Shown here: piece by piece, positions 40,711-48,424 of the stretch | How positions within the stretch are numbered: the stretch's first letter is position 1 | Layout of the letters: the number at the start of each line of letters is the position of its first letter | DNA from: Sporichthya polymorpha DSM 43042 | GTDB taxonomy: Bacteria; Actinomycetota; Actinomycetes; Sporichthyales; Sporichthyaceae | NCBI RefSeq assembly: GCF_000384115.1 | Contig: NZ_KB913029.1 | Coordinates: 5,431,057-5,495,056 of the forward strand | Length of the DNA stretch: 64,000 bases | Reading direction: 5' to 3' | Translations under genes and position numbers: made by a program | The notes under the pieces: model-generated | Databases searched by the model: none | The model's input: only the letters and a program-made list of their open reading frames with translations | What the model was told of the DNA's origin: nothing

Positions 40711-41705
40711 CTGAGAACCTCACCGGAGCCGCCACCTCCCCGTCCGCGGAGGAGGTGGCCCGCGCGCACGCCGCCCTGGTGGCGCTGCGCGCCGAGGTCG
40801 GCAAGGCCGTCGTCGGGCAGGACGCCGCGGTGACCGGGCTGGTGATCGCCCTGATCTGCCGCGGGCACGTGCTGCTCGAAGGTGTGCCGGGTGTCGCCAA
40901 GACGCTGCTGGTGCGCTCGTTCTGTCGCGCGCTGAACCTGCGCACGACGCGCGTGCAGTTCACCCCCGACCTGATGCCGGGCGACGTCACCGGGTCGCTG
41001 ATCTACGACGCGCGCACCGCGGAGTTCTCGTTCCGTCCCGGGCCGGTGTTCACCAACCTGCTGCTCGCCGACGAGATCAACCGGACCCCGCCGAAGACCC
41101 AGGCCTCGCTGCTGGAGGCGATGGAGGAGCGGCAGGTCTCCGTCGACGGCACCCCGCGGCCGCTGCCCGAGCCGTTCCTCGTCGCGGCGACCCAGAACCC
41201 GGTCGAGTACGAGGGCACCTACCCCCTGCCGGAGGCCCAGCTGGACCGGTTCCTGCTCAAGCTCGTCATGCCGTTGCCGGGCCGCGACGACGAGATCTCG
41301 GTGCTGCAGCGGCACGTCTCGGGCTTCGACCCGCGCAACCTCGAGGCGGCCGGCGTGACCCCCGTCGCCGGGCCGGCCGACATCGCCGTCGCCCAGGCCG
41401 CGGCCCGGTCGGTGACGGTGCGGGACGAGATCGTGGCCTACGTCGTCGACCTGTGCCGCGCGACGCGGGAGTCGCCCGCGGTGCGGCTCGGCGTCTCTCC
41501 CCGTGGCGCAACCGCGCTGCTCGCGGCCAGCCGCGCCTGGGCCTGGCTGTCGGGCCGGGACTACGTGCTCCCCGACGACGTCAAGGCGCTCGCGCGGCCC
41601 GCGCTGCGGCACCGCCTCGGCCTGCGCGCCGAGGCCGAGCTCGAGGGCGCGACGACCGAGGGCGTCCTCGACCAGGTGCTGGCCAACGTGCCGGTGCCGC
41701 GGTGA
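40707..41705 (+). CDS. MoxR-type AAA+ ATPase
   Basis: 332 residues. Walker A is EGVPGVAKT, Walker B is LLADEINRTPPKTQ, sensor 1 is AATQNP and sensor 2 is SPRGATALL. MoxR ATPases act as chaperone-like activators of metal-containing or membrane complexes, generally with a VWA/DUF58 partner, which is the next gene. The GTG at 40707 overlaps the preceding stop and has a GAAAGGAA site. Confidence 0.93.
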   Translation: MTENLTGAATSPSAEEVARAHAALVALRAEVGKAVVGQDAAVTGLVIALICRGHVLLEGVPGVAKTLLVRSFCRALNLRTTRVQFTPDLMPGDVTGSLIYDARTAEFSFRPGPVFTNLLLADEINRTPPKTQASLLEAMEERQVSVDGTPRPLPEPFLVAATQNPVEYEGTYPLPEAQLDRFLLKLVMPLPGRDDEISVLQRHVSGFDPRNLEAAGVTPVAGPADIAVAQAAARSVTVRDEIVAYVVDLCRATRESPAVRLGVSPRGATALLAASRAWAWLSGRDYVLPDDVKALARPALRHRLGLRAEAELEGATTEGVLDQVLANVPVPR

Positions 41706-41724
41706 GGCTCCCGGGAGCCGCTCG

Positions 41725-43017
41725 ATGGCGGTGACGGGGCGCGCCGCGCTGATCGCGGTCCTGGCGACCGTGGTCGCGTACGCGGCCGCGACGCCGCTCG
41801 CGGTGCTCGTCGTGGACCTCGCGCTGCTGGCGGCGATCGGGCTCGACCTCGCTCTCGCGGGCCGGGTGAAGGACCTCGCGACGACGCGGTCGGGCACCGG
41901 CACGGTCCGGCTCGGTGAACCGACCGACGTGACGCTGACCGTGGCCAACCGCGGCTCGCGGACGGTGCGCGGCGTGCTGCGCGACGCGTGGCCCCCGAGC
42001 GCCGGGGCGGCGGTGACGCGGCATCAGATCTCGATCCCGCCCGGGGAGATCCGGCGCGTGGTGACCCGCCTGCACCCCACCCGCCGGGGTGATCGTCCCG
42101 CCGATCGGGTGACGGTGCGTTCGGTCGGCCCGCTCGGTCTGGCGGCCCGTCAGGGCGCGCACTTCGCGCCGTTCGTCGTCCGCGTCCTGCCGCCGTTCGC
42201 CAGCCGGCGCCACCTGCCCTCGCGGCTGGACCGGCTGCGCGCGCTGGACGGCCGCACCGCGGTGATGGTCCGCGGCCAGGGCACGGAGTTCGACTCGCTG
42301 CGGGAGTACGTCGTCGGCGACGACGTGCGCTCGATCGACTGGCGGGCCACGGCGCGGACGTCCGACGTCACCGTGCGGACCTGGCGGCCCGAGCGCGACC
42401 GGCAGCTGCTGCTCGTGCTCGACACCGGGCGCCTGTCGGCCGGCCGCGTGGGCGACGCGCCGCGGCTGGACGCGGCGATGGACGCCGCGCTGCTGCTGGC
42501 CGCGCTCGCCTCGCACGCCGGGGACCGCATCGACCTGTTCGCCTACGACCGGCAGGTCCGGGCCAGTGTGGCCGGGGTCAGCGGGTCGGCGCTGCTGCCC
42601 GCGCTGGTCTCGGCGATGGCGCCGGTGGAGCCGGCGCTGGTCGAGACCGACATGCGCGGCCTCGCGTCCGAGGTCCTGCGCCGGGGTGGCCGCGGGTCCC
42701 TCGTCGTCCTCCTCACGGCGCTGGACCCGGAGCCGGTGACGGCCGGGCTGCTGCCGGTCCTGCCGTCGCTGACGGCCCGCCACCGGGTGCTGCTCGCGTC
42801 CGTCGCGGACACCCGGATCGCCGAGCTCGCCACCGGCCGCGGCGACGTCGACGCCGTCTACGCGGCGGCCGCCGCCGAGCGGATGCGCGGCCAGCGGGCC
42901 CGGACCGCGGCCCTGCTCGGGCGGCGCGGCGTGGAGGTCCTCGACGCCCCGCCCGAGGTGCTCCCGCCCGCCCTCGCGGACCGTTACCTGGAACTCAAGG
43001 CGGCCGGAAAGCTCTGA
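41725..43017 (+). CDS. DUF58 domain protein, MoxR partner
   Basis: 430 residues. Two N-terminal membrane helices (about 5-45) precede a beta domain and the DUF58 core with GTEFDSLREYVVGDDVRSIDWRATART, followed by a von Willebrand-like fold (LLLVLDTGRLSAGRV). It lies 19 bases after moxR. MoxR-DUF58 pairs are found in most bacteria; client proteins are mostly unknown. The ATG at 41725 follows GGGAGCCGCTCG. Confidence 0.9.
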   Translation: MAVTGRAALIAVLATVVAYAAATPLAVLVVDLALLAAIGLDLALAGRVKDLATTRSGTGTVRLGEPTDVTLTVANRGSRTVRGVLRDAWPPSAGAAVTRHQISIPPGEIRRVVTRLHPTRRGDRPADRVTVRSVGPLGLAARQGAHFAPFVVRVLPPFASRRHLPSRLDRLRALDGRTAVMVRGQGTEFDSLREYVVGDDVRSIDWRATARTSDVTVRTWRPERDRQLLLVLDTGRLSAGRVGDAPRLDAAMDAALLLAALASHAGDRIDLFAYDRQVRASVAGVSGSALLPALVSAMAPVEPALVETDMRGLASEVLRRGGRGSLVVLLTALDPEPVTAGLLPVLPSLTARHRVLLASVADTRIAELATGRGDVDAVYAAAAAERMRGQRARTAALLGRRGVEVLDAPPEVLPPALADRYLELKAAGKL

Positions 43018-43036
43018 CCGGGGCGCTGCGCATGTA

Positions 43037-43414
43037 ATGCTCGATGCCATGGCTCCCCCGCTGGATCCCGACCGCGTGGTCTCCGCGACCGTCGCCGCCT
43101 CGGCCGAGGTCGCGTCGGTGGTGGCCGGGTTCGTCCGGCTCCCCCGCAAGGTCCTGACGATGGTCGAGAAGGCCGACGCGCTGCTCGACCGCGCGGACTC
43201 GCTGATGGTCCAGGCCGAGCGCTCCCTCGAGCACACCGAGGGTCTGATGCCGGTCCTCCAGCAGGTCGACCGCCTCGGCCCGGACGTGGCCGAACTGTTA
43301 CGCGTCACCGACGAGGTTCGACGGGCCGTCCTGGGTATCCCGGGCGTGGGCATGCTCTGGCGCCGCGGTGGCCCCGCCGCCGAGGCCACCGGAACGGACC
43401 AACCCGCGCGGTAG
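43037..43414 (+). CDS. Small helical protein of unknown function
   Basis: About 125 residues (ATG at 43037, or ATG at 43049 beginning MAPPLDPDRV). The middle (about 20-95) is one long amphipathic or coiled-coil helix with regular Leu/Val spacing (MVEKADALLDRADSLMVQAE), interrupted by GIPGVGMLW near the end. Similar small actinobacterial proteins are known only as hypothetical. It may be the last gene of the MoxR module, 20 bases after DUF58. Confidence 0.6.
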   Translation: MLDAMAPPLDPDRVVSATVAASAEVASVVAGFVRLPRKVLTMVEKADALLDRADSLMVQAERSLEHTEGLMPVLQQVDRLGPDVAELLRVTDEVRRAVLGIPGVGMLWRRGGPAAEATGTDQPAR

Positions 43415-43492
43415 GTTCGCTGCGAATGCGTGCCGACACGGCGTGAGCACCCGCCCCCGCGGGTCGCGCCTGCCTTCGAGAGGACGCCCAGC

Positions 43493-43939
43493 ATGAACTT
43501 CCGCACCCAGCTCGCCGCCGCCGCCTCGGTGGTGCTGCTCGTCGGGCTCGCCGCCTGCGGGGACGACGACAACGAGACCGCGTCACCGACCACCCCCGAC
43601 ACGGTCAACCAGCCGGTCGGCGGCAGCTCCAGTGGCAGTGCGAGCGACGCCTCCGCGTCCCCGAGCAGCGACCACTCGGACCACGCGATGATCACGATGA
43701 CCGACAACAAGTTCTCGCCGGCGAACCTCACCGTCGAGCCGGGCGCCGTGGTCATGGTCGGGAACGCCGGTCAGGCGACCCACGACCTCAAGGACGAGAA
43801 GACCAAGGGCAAGGAGTTCGACAGCGGGGACCTCACGGCCGGTGAGCAGGGCGAGATCACCGCTCCCGACAAGGCCGGCGAGTACCCCTACTACTGCACC
43901 TATCACTTCGGCATGACCGGCACGCTCACCGTCGAGTGA
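43493..43939 (+). CDS. Cupredoxin-domain lipoprotein (plastocyanin-like)
   Basis: 148 residues. The signal peptide ends in the lipobox VGLAAC (Cys near residue 22), then comes an acidic, Ser/Thr-rich linker. The cupredoxin domain has MTDNKFSPANLTVEPGAVV, a copper-ligand His in THDL, and the C-terminal loop YYCTYHFGM with Cys-His-Met, giving a full type 1 copper site. Probably a membrane-anchored electron carrier or copper scavenger. The ATG at 43493 follows GAGAGGACG. It converges on proS across the palindrome at 43957. Confidence 0.88.
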   Translation: MNFRTQLAAAASVVLLVGLAACGDDDNETASPTTPDTVNQPVGGSSSGSASDASASPSSDHSDHAMITMTDNKFSPANLTVEPGAVVMVGNAGQATHDLKDEKTKGKEFDSGDLTAGEQGEITAPDKAGEYPYYCTYHFGMTGTLTVE

Positions 43940-43956
43940 GCGCCGGATCCGGCGTC

Positions 43957-44005
43957 AAGAAAGGGTGACACCCCTTACTGCGCAGTACGGGGTGTCACCC
44001 TTTTC
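43957..44005. terminator. Paired GGGTGTCACCC palindrome, unit C
   Basis: AAAGGGTGACACCCC and GGGGTGTCACCCTTTT surround TTACTGCGCAGTAC. It lies between convergent genes (cupredoxin and proS) with A and T runs outside the arms, so it should terminate both. Confidence 0.88.
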
Positions 44006-44014
44006 CGGCAGCTC

Positions 44015-45472
44015 TCAGTAGGAGCGACCGAAGAGGACTCGCTTGCCGTAGGCGGAGGGCGCGTTGCAGCGGATGCAGGTGCCGTCCTCCGGCTCGCCGT
44101 CGTTGGGGATGCAGCGCGGGGTCGCGGCGGCGCTGGCGGCCTTGATGTCGTCCTCGCAGGACGGCTGACCGCAGTGCAGGACGCGGGCCCAGCCGGTGTT
44201 CGTCGCCTCCAGGAAGGCGTCCCACGTGTCGACGGAGTGGATGTTCGCGTCGCGGAACTCGGTCGCGCGGGCGAGCATCGCCGCCTGGATCTCGTCGAGG
44301 ATGCCGGGGATCGCGGCGCCGAGGCCGGCGAGCGGAAGCGACTCCTTCTCACCGGTGATGCGGCGGGCGACCTCGGCGACGCCGTTCTCCAGGTCGCGCG
44401 GACCGATCGCGATGCGCAGTGGGACGCCCCGCATCTCGTGGTCGTTGAACTTGAAGCCCATCGAGACCTGCGGCCGGTCGTCGACGTGGACGCGGACCTT
44501 CAGCGCCTTCAGCTCCGCGACGAGGGCATCGACGGCCTCCAGCACCGGACCGGCCGCATCACCCTTGCCCATCGGGACGATGACGACCTGATGGGGCGCC
44601 AGCTTCGGCGGGAGCATCAAGCCCTTGTCGTCGCCATGAGCCATGATGATCGCGCCGATCATGCGCGTCGACATTCCCCAGGACGTGGTGTGGCAGTACT
44701 GCTGGCCACCTGACGAAGCGTCAGCATATTTGATGTCGAACGCCTTGGCGAAGTTCGTGCCCATGTAGTGCGACGTCCCCGACTGCAGGGCCTTGCCGTC
44801 GCGCATCATGCCCTCGATGGTGAAGGTCCGCAGGGCGCCGGCGAAGCGCTCGCCCGCGGTCTTCTCCCCCGGCACGACCGGGATCGCGGCCCAGTCGCGC
44901 GCGATCTCGACGTAGACGTCGAGCATCTGTAGCGTCTCGCGCATCGCGTCGTCCTCGTCGACGTGCGCGGTGTGGCCCTCCTGCCAGAGGAACTCGGTCG
45001 TGCGCAGGAACATGCGGGGGCGCAACTCCCAGCGGACGACGTTGGCCCACTGGTTGAGCAGCAGCGGCAGATCCCGGTGCGACGAGACCCACTTCGCCAT
45101 CATCTCGCCGATGATCGTCTCGGACGTCGGCCGGACGACCAGGGGCTCCTCGAGCTCCTTGCCCCCGGCGTGGGTGACGACGGCGAGCTCGGGCGAGAAG
45201 CCCTCGACGTGCTCGGCCTCGCGCTTGAGGTAGCTCTCGGGGATGAACAGCGGGAAGTACGCGTTCTCGTGGCCGGTGTCCTTGATACGGCCGTCGAGGG
45301 CCGACTGGAGCAGCTCCCAGAGCCGGTAGCCGTACGGGCGGATCACCATCGTGCCCTTGGCCGGGCCGCGGTCGACGAGCTGCGCGCGCAGCACGACGTC
45401 GTTGTACCAGTCGGAGAAGTTCTCGCTCTGGGGCGTGACCGCCCGTTCGTCCTTCGCGGATCCCTTGGCCAT
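44015..45472 (-). CDS. proS: Prolyl-tRNA synthetase, archaeal/eukaryotic-like short type
   Basis: 485 residues. It charges tRNA-Pro. Unlike the long bacterial ProRS with its editing insertion, this is the type found in archaea and eukaryotes: class II core with ENFSDWYNDVVLRAQLVD, RPTSETIIGEMMAKWV and LNQWANVVRWELRPRMFLRTTEFLWQEGHTAH, an anticodon domain, then a C-terminal zinc-binding region (CGQPSCEDD and CIRCNAPS) ending in the typical Tyr (GRSY). TAGCCT lies eight bases before the ATG, so a leaderless start is possible. Confidence 0.96.
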   Translation of the reverse strand: MAKGSAKDERAVTPQSENFSDWYNDVVLRAQLVDRGPAKGTMVIRPYGYRLWELLQSALDGRIKDTGHENAYFPLFIPESYLKREAEHVEGFSPELAVVTHAGGKELEEPLVVRPTSETIIGEMMAKWVSSHRDLPLLLNQWANVVRWELRPRMFLRTTEFLWQEGHTAHVDEDDAMRETLQMLDVYVEIARDWAAIPVVPGEKTAGERFAGALRTFTIEGMMRDGKALQSGTSHYMGTNFAKAFDIKYADASSGGQQYCHTTSWGMSTRMIGAIIMAHGDDKGLMLPPKLAPHQVVIVPMGKGDAAGPVLEAVDALVAELKALKVRVHVDDRPQVSMGFKFNDHEMRGVPLRIAIGPRDLENGVAEVARRITGEKESLPLAGLGAAIPGILDEIQAAMLARATEFRDANIHSVDTWDAFLEATNTGWARVLHCGQPSCEDDIKAASAAATPRCIPNDGEPEDGTCIRCNAPSAYGKRVLFGRSY

Positions 45473-45586
45473 GGGGCCTGAGGCTACTGGCCGCGGCGAC
45501 ACGTTCCCGCTCCGGCCCGATTTGCTGGACTTCGGGCGGATTCCGGGGAACGGTGGGCCGATCTAGCTGTTACAGGGGAGGCTGTT

Positions 45587-46093
45587 GTGACTCGTGGGAC
45601 TTACACGCGCGTACTGCTCGCGACCGGGTTGGCGTTCTGCACGCTGCCGGCGCTGGGGGTGAACCCGGCGACGGCGACGCACGTCGTCTCCCCCGCCGAC
45701 GAGCCCGGGCCCGCCGCCGCCGAGGTCGAGCCCGCCCAGCCCGCCACCCCGCCGGCCGACGCCGCTCCGGCCGAGGAGGCCCCGGCGCAGGAAGCCCCCG
45801 CCGAGGAGGCTCCGGCTCAGGAAGCACCGGCGGCCGAGGCTCCCGCGCAGGAGGCTCCCGCGCAAGAAGCTCCCGCGCAGGAGGCTCCCGCCCAGGAAGC
45901 TCCGGCCCAGCCCGCGCCCGCGGCTCCGAGCCAGGAGGCTCCGGCCCCGCCCGCGCCCGCGGCGCCGGCCGAGGAGGAGGCCCCGGCCGACCAGCAGAAG
46001 GGGCTGACGTCGACCGTGGTCGACCACGCCGCGACGCTGGTCCAGGTCGCGGGGGAGAGCACGCAGCCGCCGACGGGGGGCGACGTCGAGTAG
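45587..46093 (+). CDS. Secreted Ala/Pro/Glu-rich repeat protein
   Basis: 168 residues. The GTG at 45587 follows GGGGAGG. The signal peptide RVLLATGLAFCTLPALGVNP is followed by a low-complexity region of APAQE, APAEE and APAAE repeats (about 55-135) and a short tail without an anchor motif. The product should be extended, acidic and wall-associated or released. The signal peptide closely resembles that of the next gene although the mature parts do not match. No family is recognised. Confidence 0.7.
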   Translation: MTRGTYTRVLLATGLAFCTLPALGVNPATATHVVSPADEPGPAAAEVEPAQPATPPADAAPAEEAPAQEAPAEEAPAQEAPAAEAPAQEAPAQEAPAQEAPAQEAPAQPAPAAPSQEAPAPPAPAAPAEEEAPADQQKGLTSTVVDHAATLVQVAGESTQPPTGGDVE

Positions 46094-46188
46094 ACGCCGC
46101 ACGACTCGCAGCGAGCCCCGGAGCAATGAACGTTCTGCCCGGGGCTCGCGTCCTCCAGGATGAGTGCACCCCGACCCAGGAGGACCCC

Positions 46189-46653
46189 GTGAACCCCACC
46201 GCGCGCAACGCGACCCGTCTCGTGGGCAAGGCCGTGCTCGCGACCGGCCTGGTCGTCGGCCTCACCCCGGTGCTCGGCGCGAACCCGGCCTACGCCTGCT
46301 CGTGCATCGGACCCGTCAGCGACGAGCAGTTGAAGAAGCAGGCCCAGGTCGTGTTCAAGGGCAAGGTGAAGTCGAAGTCCGGCACCGTGGACGGGCCGGG
46401 CAACACCGGCGCCGGGACCGTGACGTACGCCTTCTCCGTCAGCCGCACCTACAAGGGCAAGGTCCGCGTCCCGCAGCTGGTCGAGACGGCGAACTCCAGC
46501 GCGACGTGCGGCGTCCGGCTCAAGGTCGGCTCGACGTACATGGTCTACGCGACCCGCGCCGAGCCCGAGAACAAGTCGAAGGCCGCCCGCCGCGCGGCCG
46601 ACCGCAAGCCGCTGCAGATCGGTCTGTGCGGCGGCACGCACAAGATCACGTAG
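46189..46653 (+). CDS. Secreted NTR/TIMP-like protein 1
   Basis: 154 residues. The GTG at 46189 has an AGGAGG site. The signal peptide (KAVLATGLVVGLTPVLGANP) ends AYA before CSC. The mature N-terminus CSCIGPVSDEQLKKQAQVVFKGKV, SVSRTYKGKV, a middle Cys (SSATCGVRL) and a C-terminal Cys (LQIGLCGG) match the netrin/TIMP-like OB fold, in which the N-terminal CxC is disulfide-linked. Bacterial members are unstudied; protease inhibition is only a family analogy. It is paralogous to the next gene. Confidence 0.72.
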   Translation: MNPTARNATRLVGKAVLATGLVVGLTPVLGANPAYACSCIGPVSDEQLKKQAQVVFKGKVKSKSGTVDGPGNTGAGTVTYAFSVSRTYKGKVRVPQLVETANSSATCGVRLKVGSTYMVYATRAEPENKSKAARRAADRKPLQIGLCGGTHKIT

Positions 46654-46656
46654 CCC

Positions 46657-47310
46657 GTGCGACGCACCCTCGCCCGGCTCGGGCTCGTCCTGCTGTTCGT
46701 CGGCGCCGCGGTCCCCACCCTCGGGGCGGGGACCGCGCACGCCTGCAGCTGTGCGATGCGGACCGAGGCCGAGTCGTTCCGTGACGCGGAGGCCGTCTTC
46801 ACCGGCACGCTCGTCAGCCGCGACCTGCCGAACGCGGGCAACCGGATGCAGTCCTCCATCGACCCGGCGATCCACACTTTCGCCGTCGATCGCGTCTACA
46901 AGGGCTCGATCACCGACCCCCAACGGGTCGTCAGCTACTCCGGGGGCGCCTCCTGCGGTCTGGAGTTGCGCGGCCCGGGCCCGTTCGTCGTCTTCGCCGG
47001 CCGTGGCGGTGACGCGCCGGAGTCCCTCTCCGCCTACGCCGACCTCCCGAGGGCGTCCCTCTGCGGCGGTAGCCGGGCCCTCGCTGCGAACGAGACCCTC
47101 CCCTTCGGCCGAGGCCGCGCGCCGGCCGCGGCGTCCCCGGCCCCCGCGAGCCCGAGCCTGGCGAGCACCGACACCCCGTCGATCCTCGGCCCGAGCTCGG
47201 ACGCCGAGGAGGACGACGGCCCCGGGACCAGCACCGCCGTCGCCCTCGGGATCGCTGCGGTGGCCCTGATCGCCGGGGGCATCGTCCTGCGGACCCGCGG
47301 CCGCCGCTGA
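46657..47310 (+). CDS. NTR/TIMP-like membrane-anchored protein 2
   Basis: 217 residues. The signal peptide (LARLGLVLLFVGAAVPTLG) ends AHA before CSC. CSCAMRTEAESFRDAEAVFTGTLV, AVDRVYKG, a middle Cys (GASCGLEL) and SLCGG align with the preceding gene. It adds a Pro/Ala/Ser stalk and a C-terminal membrane helix (VALGIAAVALIAGGIVLRTRGRR), so this copy is surface-anchored and the first is free. The GTG lies three bases after the preceding stop. Confidence 0.75.
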   Translation: MRRTLARLGLVLLFVGAAVPTLGAGTAHACSCAMRTEAESFRDAEAVFTGTLVSRDLPNAGNRMQSSIDPAIHTFAVDRVYKGSITDPQRVVSYSGGASCGLELRGPGPFVVFAGRGGDAPESLSAYADLPRASLCGGSRALAANETLPFGRGRAPAAASPAPASPSLASTDTPSILGPSSDAEEDDGPGTSTAVALGIAAVALIAGGIVLRTRGRR

Positions 47311-47314
47311 ACCC

Positions 47315-47390
47315 CGCGCTTCACTCGCCACAGCCAGGCCTCACTCGCTCGGTCGGGCGAGTGAGGGCTGTTCCCAGCGAGTGAAGCGCG
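47315..47390. terminator. Nested fourfold palindrome between convergent genes
   Basis: Outer arms CGCGCTTCACTCGC and GCGAGTGAAGCGCG pair perfectly. Inside, GCCTCACTCGC pairs with GCGAGTGAGGG around TCGGTCG. The heptamer CACTCGC thus occurs four times, twice in each direction. It probably terminates both convergent genes. Confidence 0.75.
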
Positions 47391-47401
47391 AACTACGGGC
47401 G

Positions 47402-48406
47402 TCAGGCTGCGACGGGGCGGAGGTCGCCGGCGGCGGTGGGGTCGATGTCGCCGGTGTGGCCGGCGCGGGCGGCGCGGCCCCCGAGGATGACGACGTAGGC
47501 GAGGAACAGCACCTCGGCGAGGACGCCGATGCCGATGCGGGCCCAGGTCGGGAGCCCGGACGGGGTCACGAAGGCCTCGATGATCCCCGAGATCAGCAGG
47601 ACGACGACGAGCCCGATCGCGATGCCCATCGCGGCGCGGCCCTCGCGGGCGAGGGCGACGGAGCGGGGGTCGGGGCCGGGGTCGATCAGGGTCCACCCGA
47701 CGCGCAGGCCGGCGCCGGCGGCGACGAAGACCGCGGTGAGCTCGAGCAGCCCGTGCGGGATCAGCAGGCCGAGGAAGATGTCGAGGCGCCCGGCATCGGC
47801 CATCAGCCCCAGGGCGACGCCGACGTTCGCGGCGTTCGTCCAGAGCACGAAAAGGACGGGGACGATCGTGATCCCCAACGCGAGGGACATCGCGGCGACC
47901 CAGGCGTTGTTCGTCCACACCTGCGCCGCGAACGAGCTCGCGGCGTGGGTCGAGTAGTACGACTCGAACTCGCCACCCGGACGGGTGAGCGTCGCGATCT
48001 CGTCGGGCGCGCCGATCGAGGCCTGCACCTCGGGGGTGCGGGCGACCCAGGCGGCCATCACACCCGCGACGACGAGGAACGCGGCCGACACGGCCGCCCA
48101 CCACGGGGTGGCGCGGTAGACCGCGGCCGGGAAGCCGCGCAGGACGAAGTCGGCGACGTCGCGCCGCGCCGGGGTCGACGCGCCGGCGACCGTCGAACGC
48201 GCCCGCGCGACCAGGCTGGACAGGCGGCCGACCAGCGCCGGGTCCGGCGCCGCCGACTGCAGGATCGACAGGTGGGTCGCGGTGCGCTGGTAGAGCGCGA
48301 CGACCTCCTCGGCCTCGTCCCCGGTCAGCCGGGACGAGCGCGTGAGCAGCGATTCGAGACGCGCCCAGTCGCGCGAATGCACGGCGACGAACGCGTCGAT
48401 GTCCAC
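47402..48406 (-). CDS. Stage II sporulation protein M-like membrane protein
   Basis: 334 residues. A cytosolic helical N-terminal part (MDIDAFVAVHSRDWARLESLL, EVVALYQRTATHLSIL) precedes five or six membrane helices with the SpoIIM/DUF95 pattern (NNAWVAAMSLALGITIVPVLF, LLIPHGLLELTAVF). In B. subtilis SpoIIM serves engulfment; in actinobacteria this family travels with RDD, MoxR and DUF58 genes without sporulation. The GTG at 48406 is seven bases after TAGTCT, so it is probably leaderless. It is divergent from the RDD gene by only 18 bases. Confidence 0.87.
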   Translation of the reverse strand: MDIDAFVAVHSRDWARLESLLTRSSRLTGDEAEEVVALYQRTATHLSILQSAAPDPALVGRLSSLVARARSTVAGASTPARRDVADFVLRGFPAAVYRATPWWAAVSAAFLVVAGVMAAWVARTPEVQASIGAPDEIATLTRPGGEFESYYSTHAASSFAAQVWTNNAWVAAMSLALGITIVPVLFVLWTNAANVGVALGLMADAGRLDIFLGLLIPHGLLELTAVFVAAGAGLRVGWTLIDPGPDPRSVALAREGRAAMGIAIGLVVVLLISGIIEAFVTPSGLPTWARIGIGVLAEVLFLAYVVILGGRAARAGHTGDIDPTAAGDLRPVAA

Positions 48407-48424
48407 GTCCTAGAGACTAGGACC
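48407..48424. promoter_or_regulatory. Palindromic 18-base divergent promoter region
   Basis: The whole gap between the SpoIIM-like GTG and the RDD-gene ATG is GTCCTAGAGACTAGGAC plus one base: a perfect 7-bp inverted repeat with AGA at the centre. On the minus strand TAGTCT is seven bases from the GTG. On the plus strand GAGACT is six bases from the ATG. Both genes would be leaderless with overlapping -10 elements. Confidence 0.55.
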
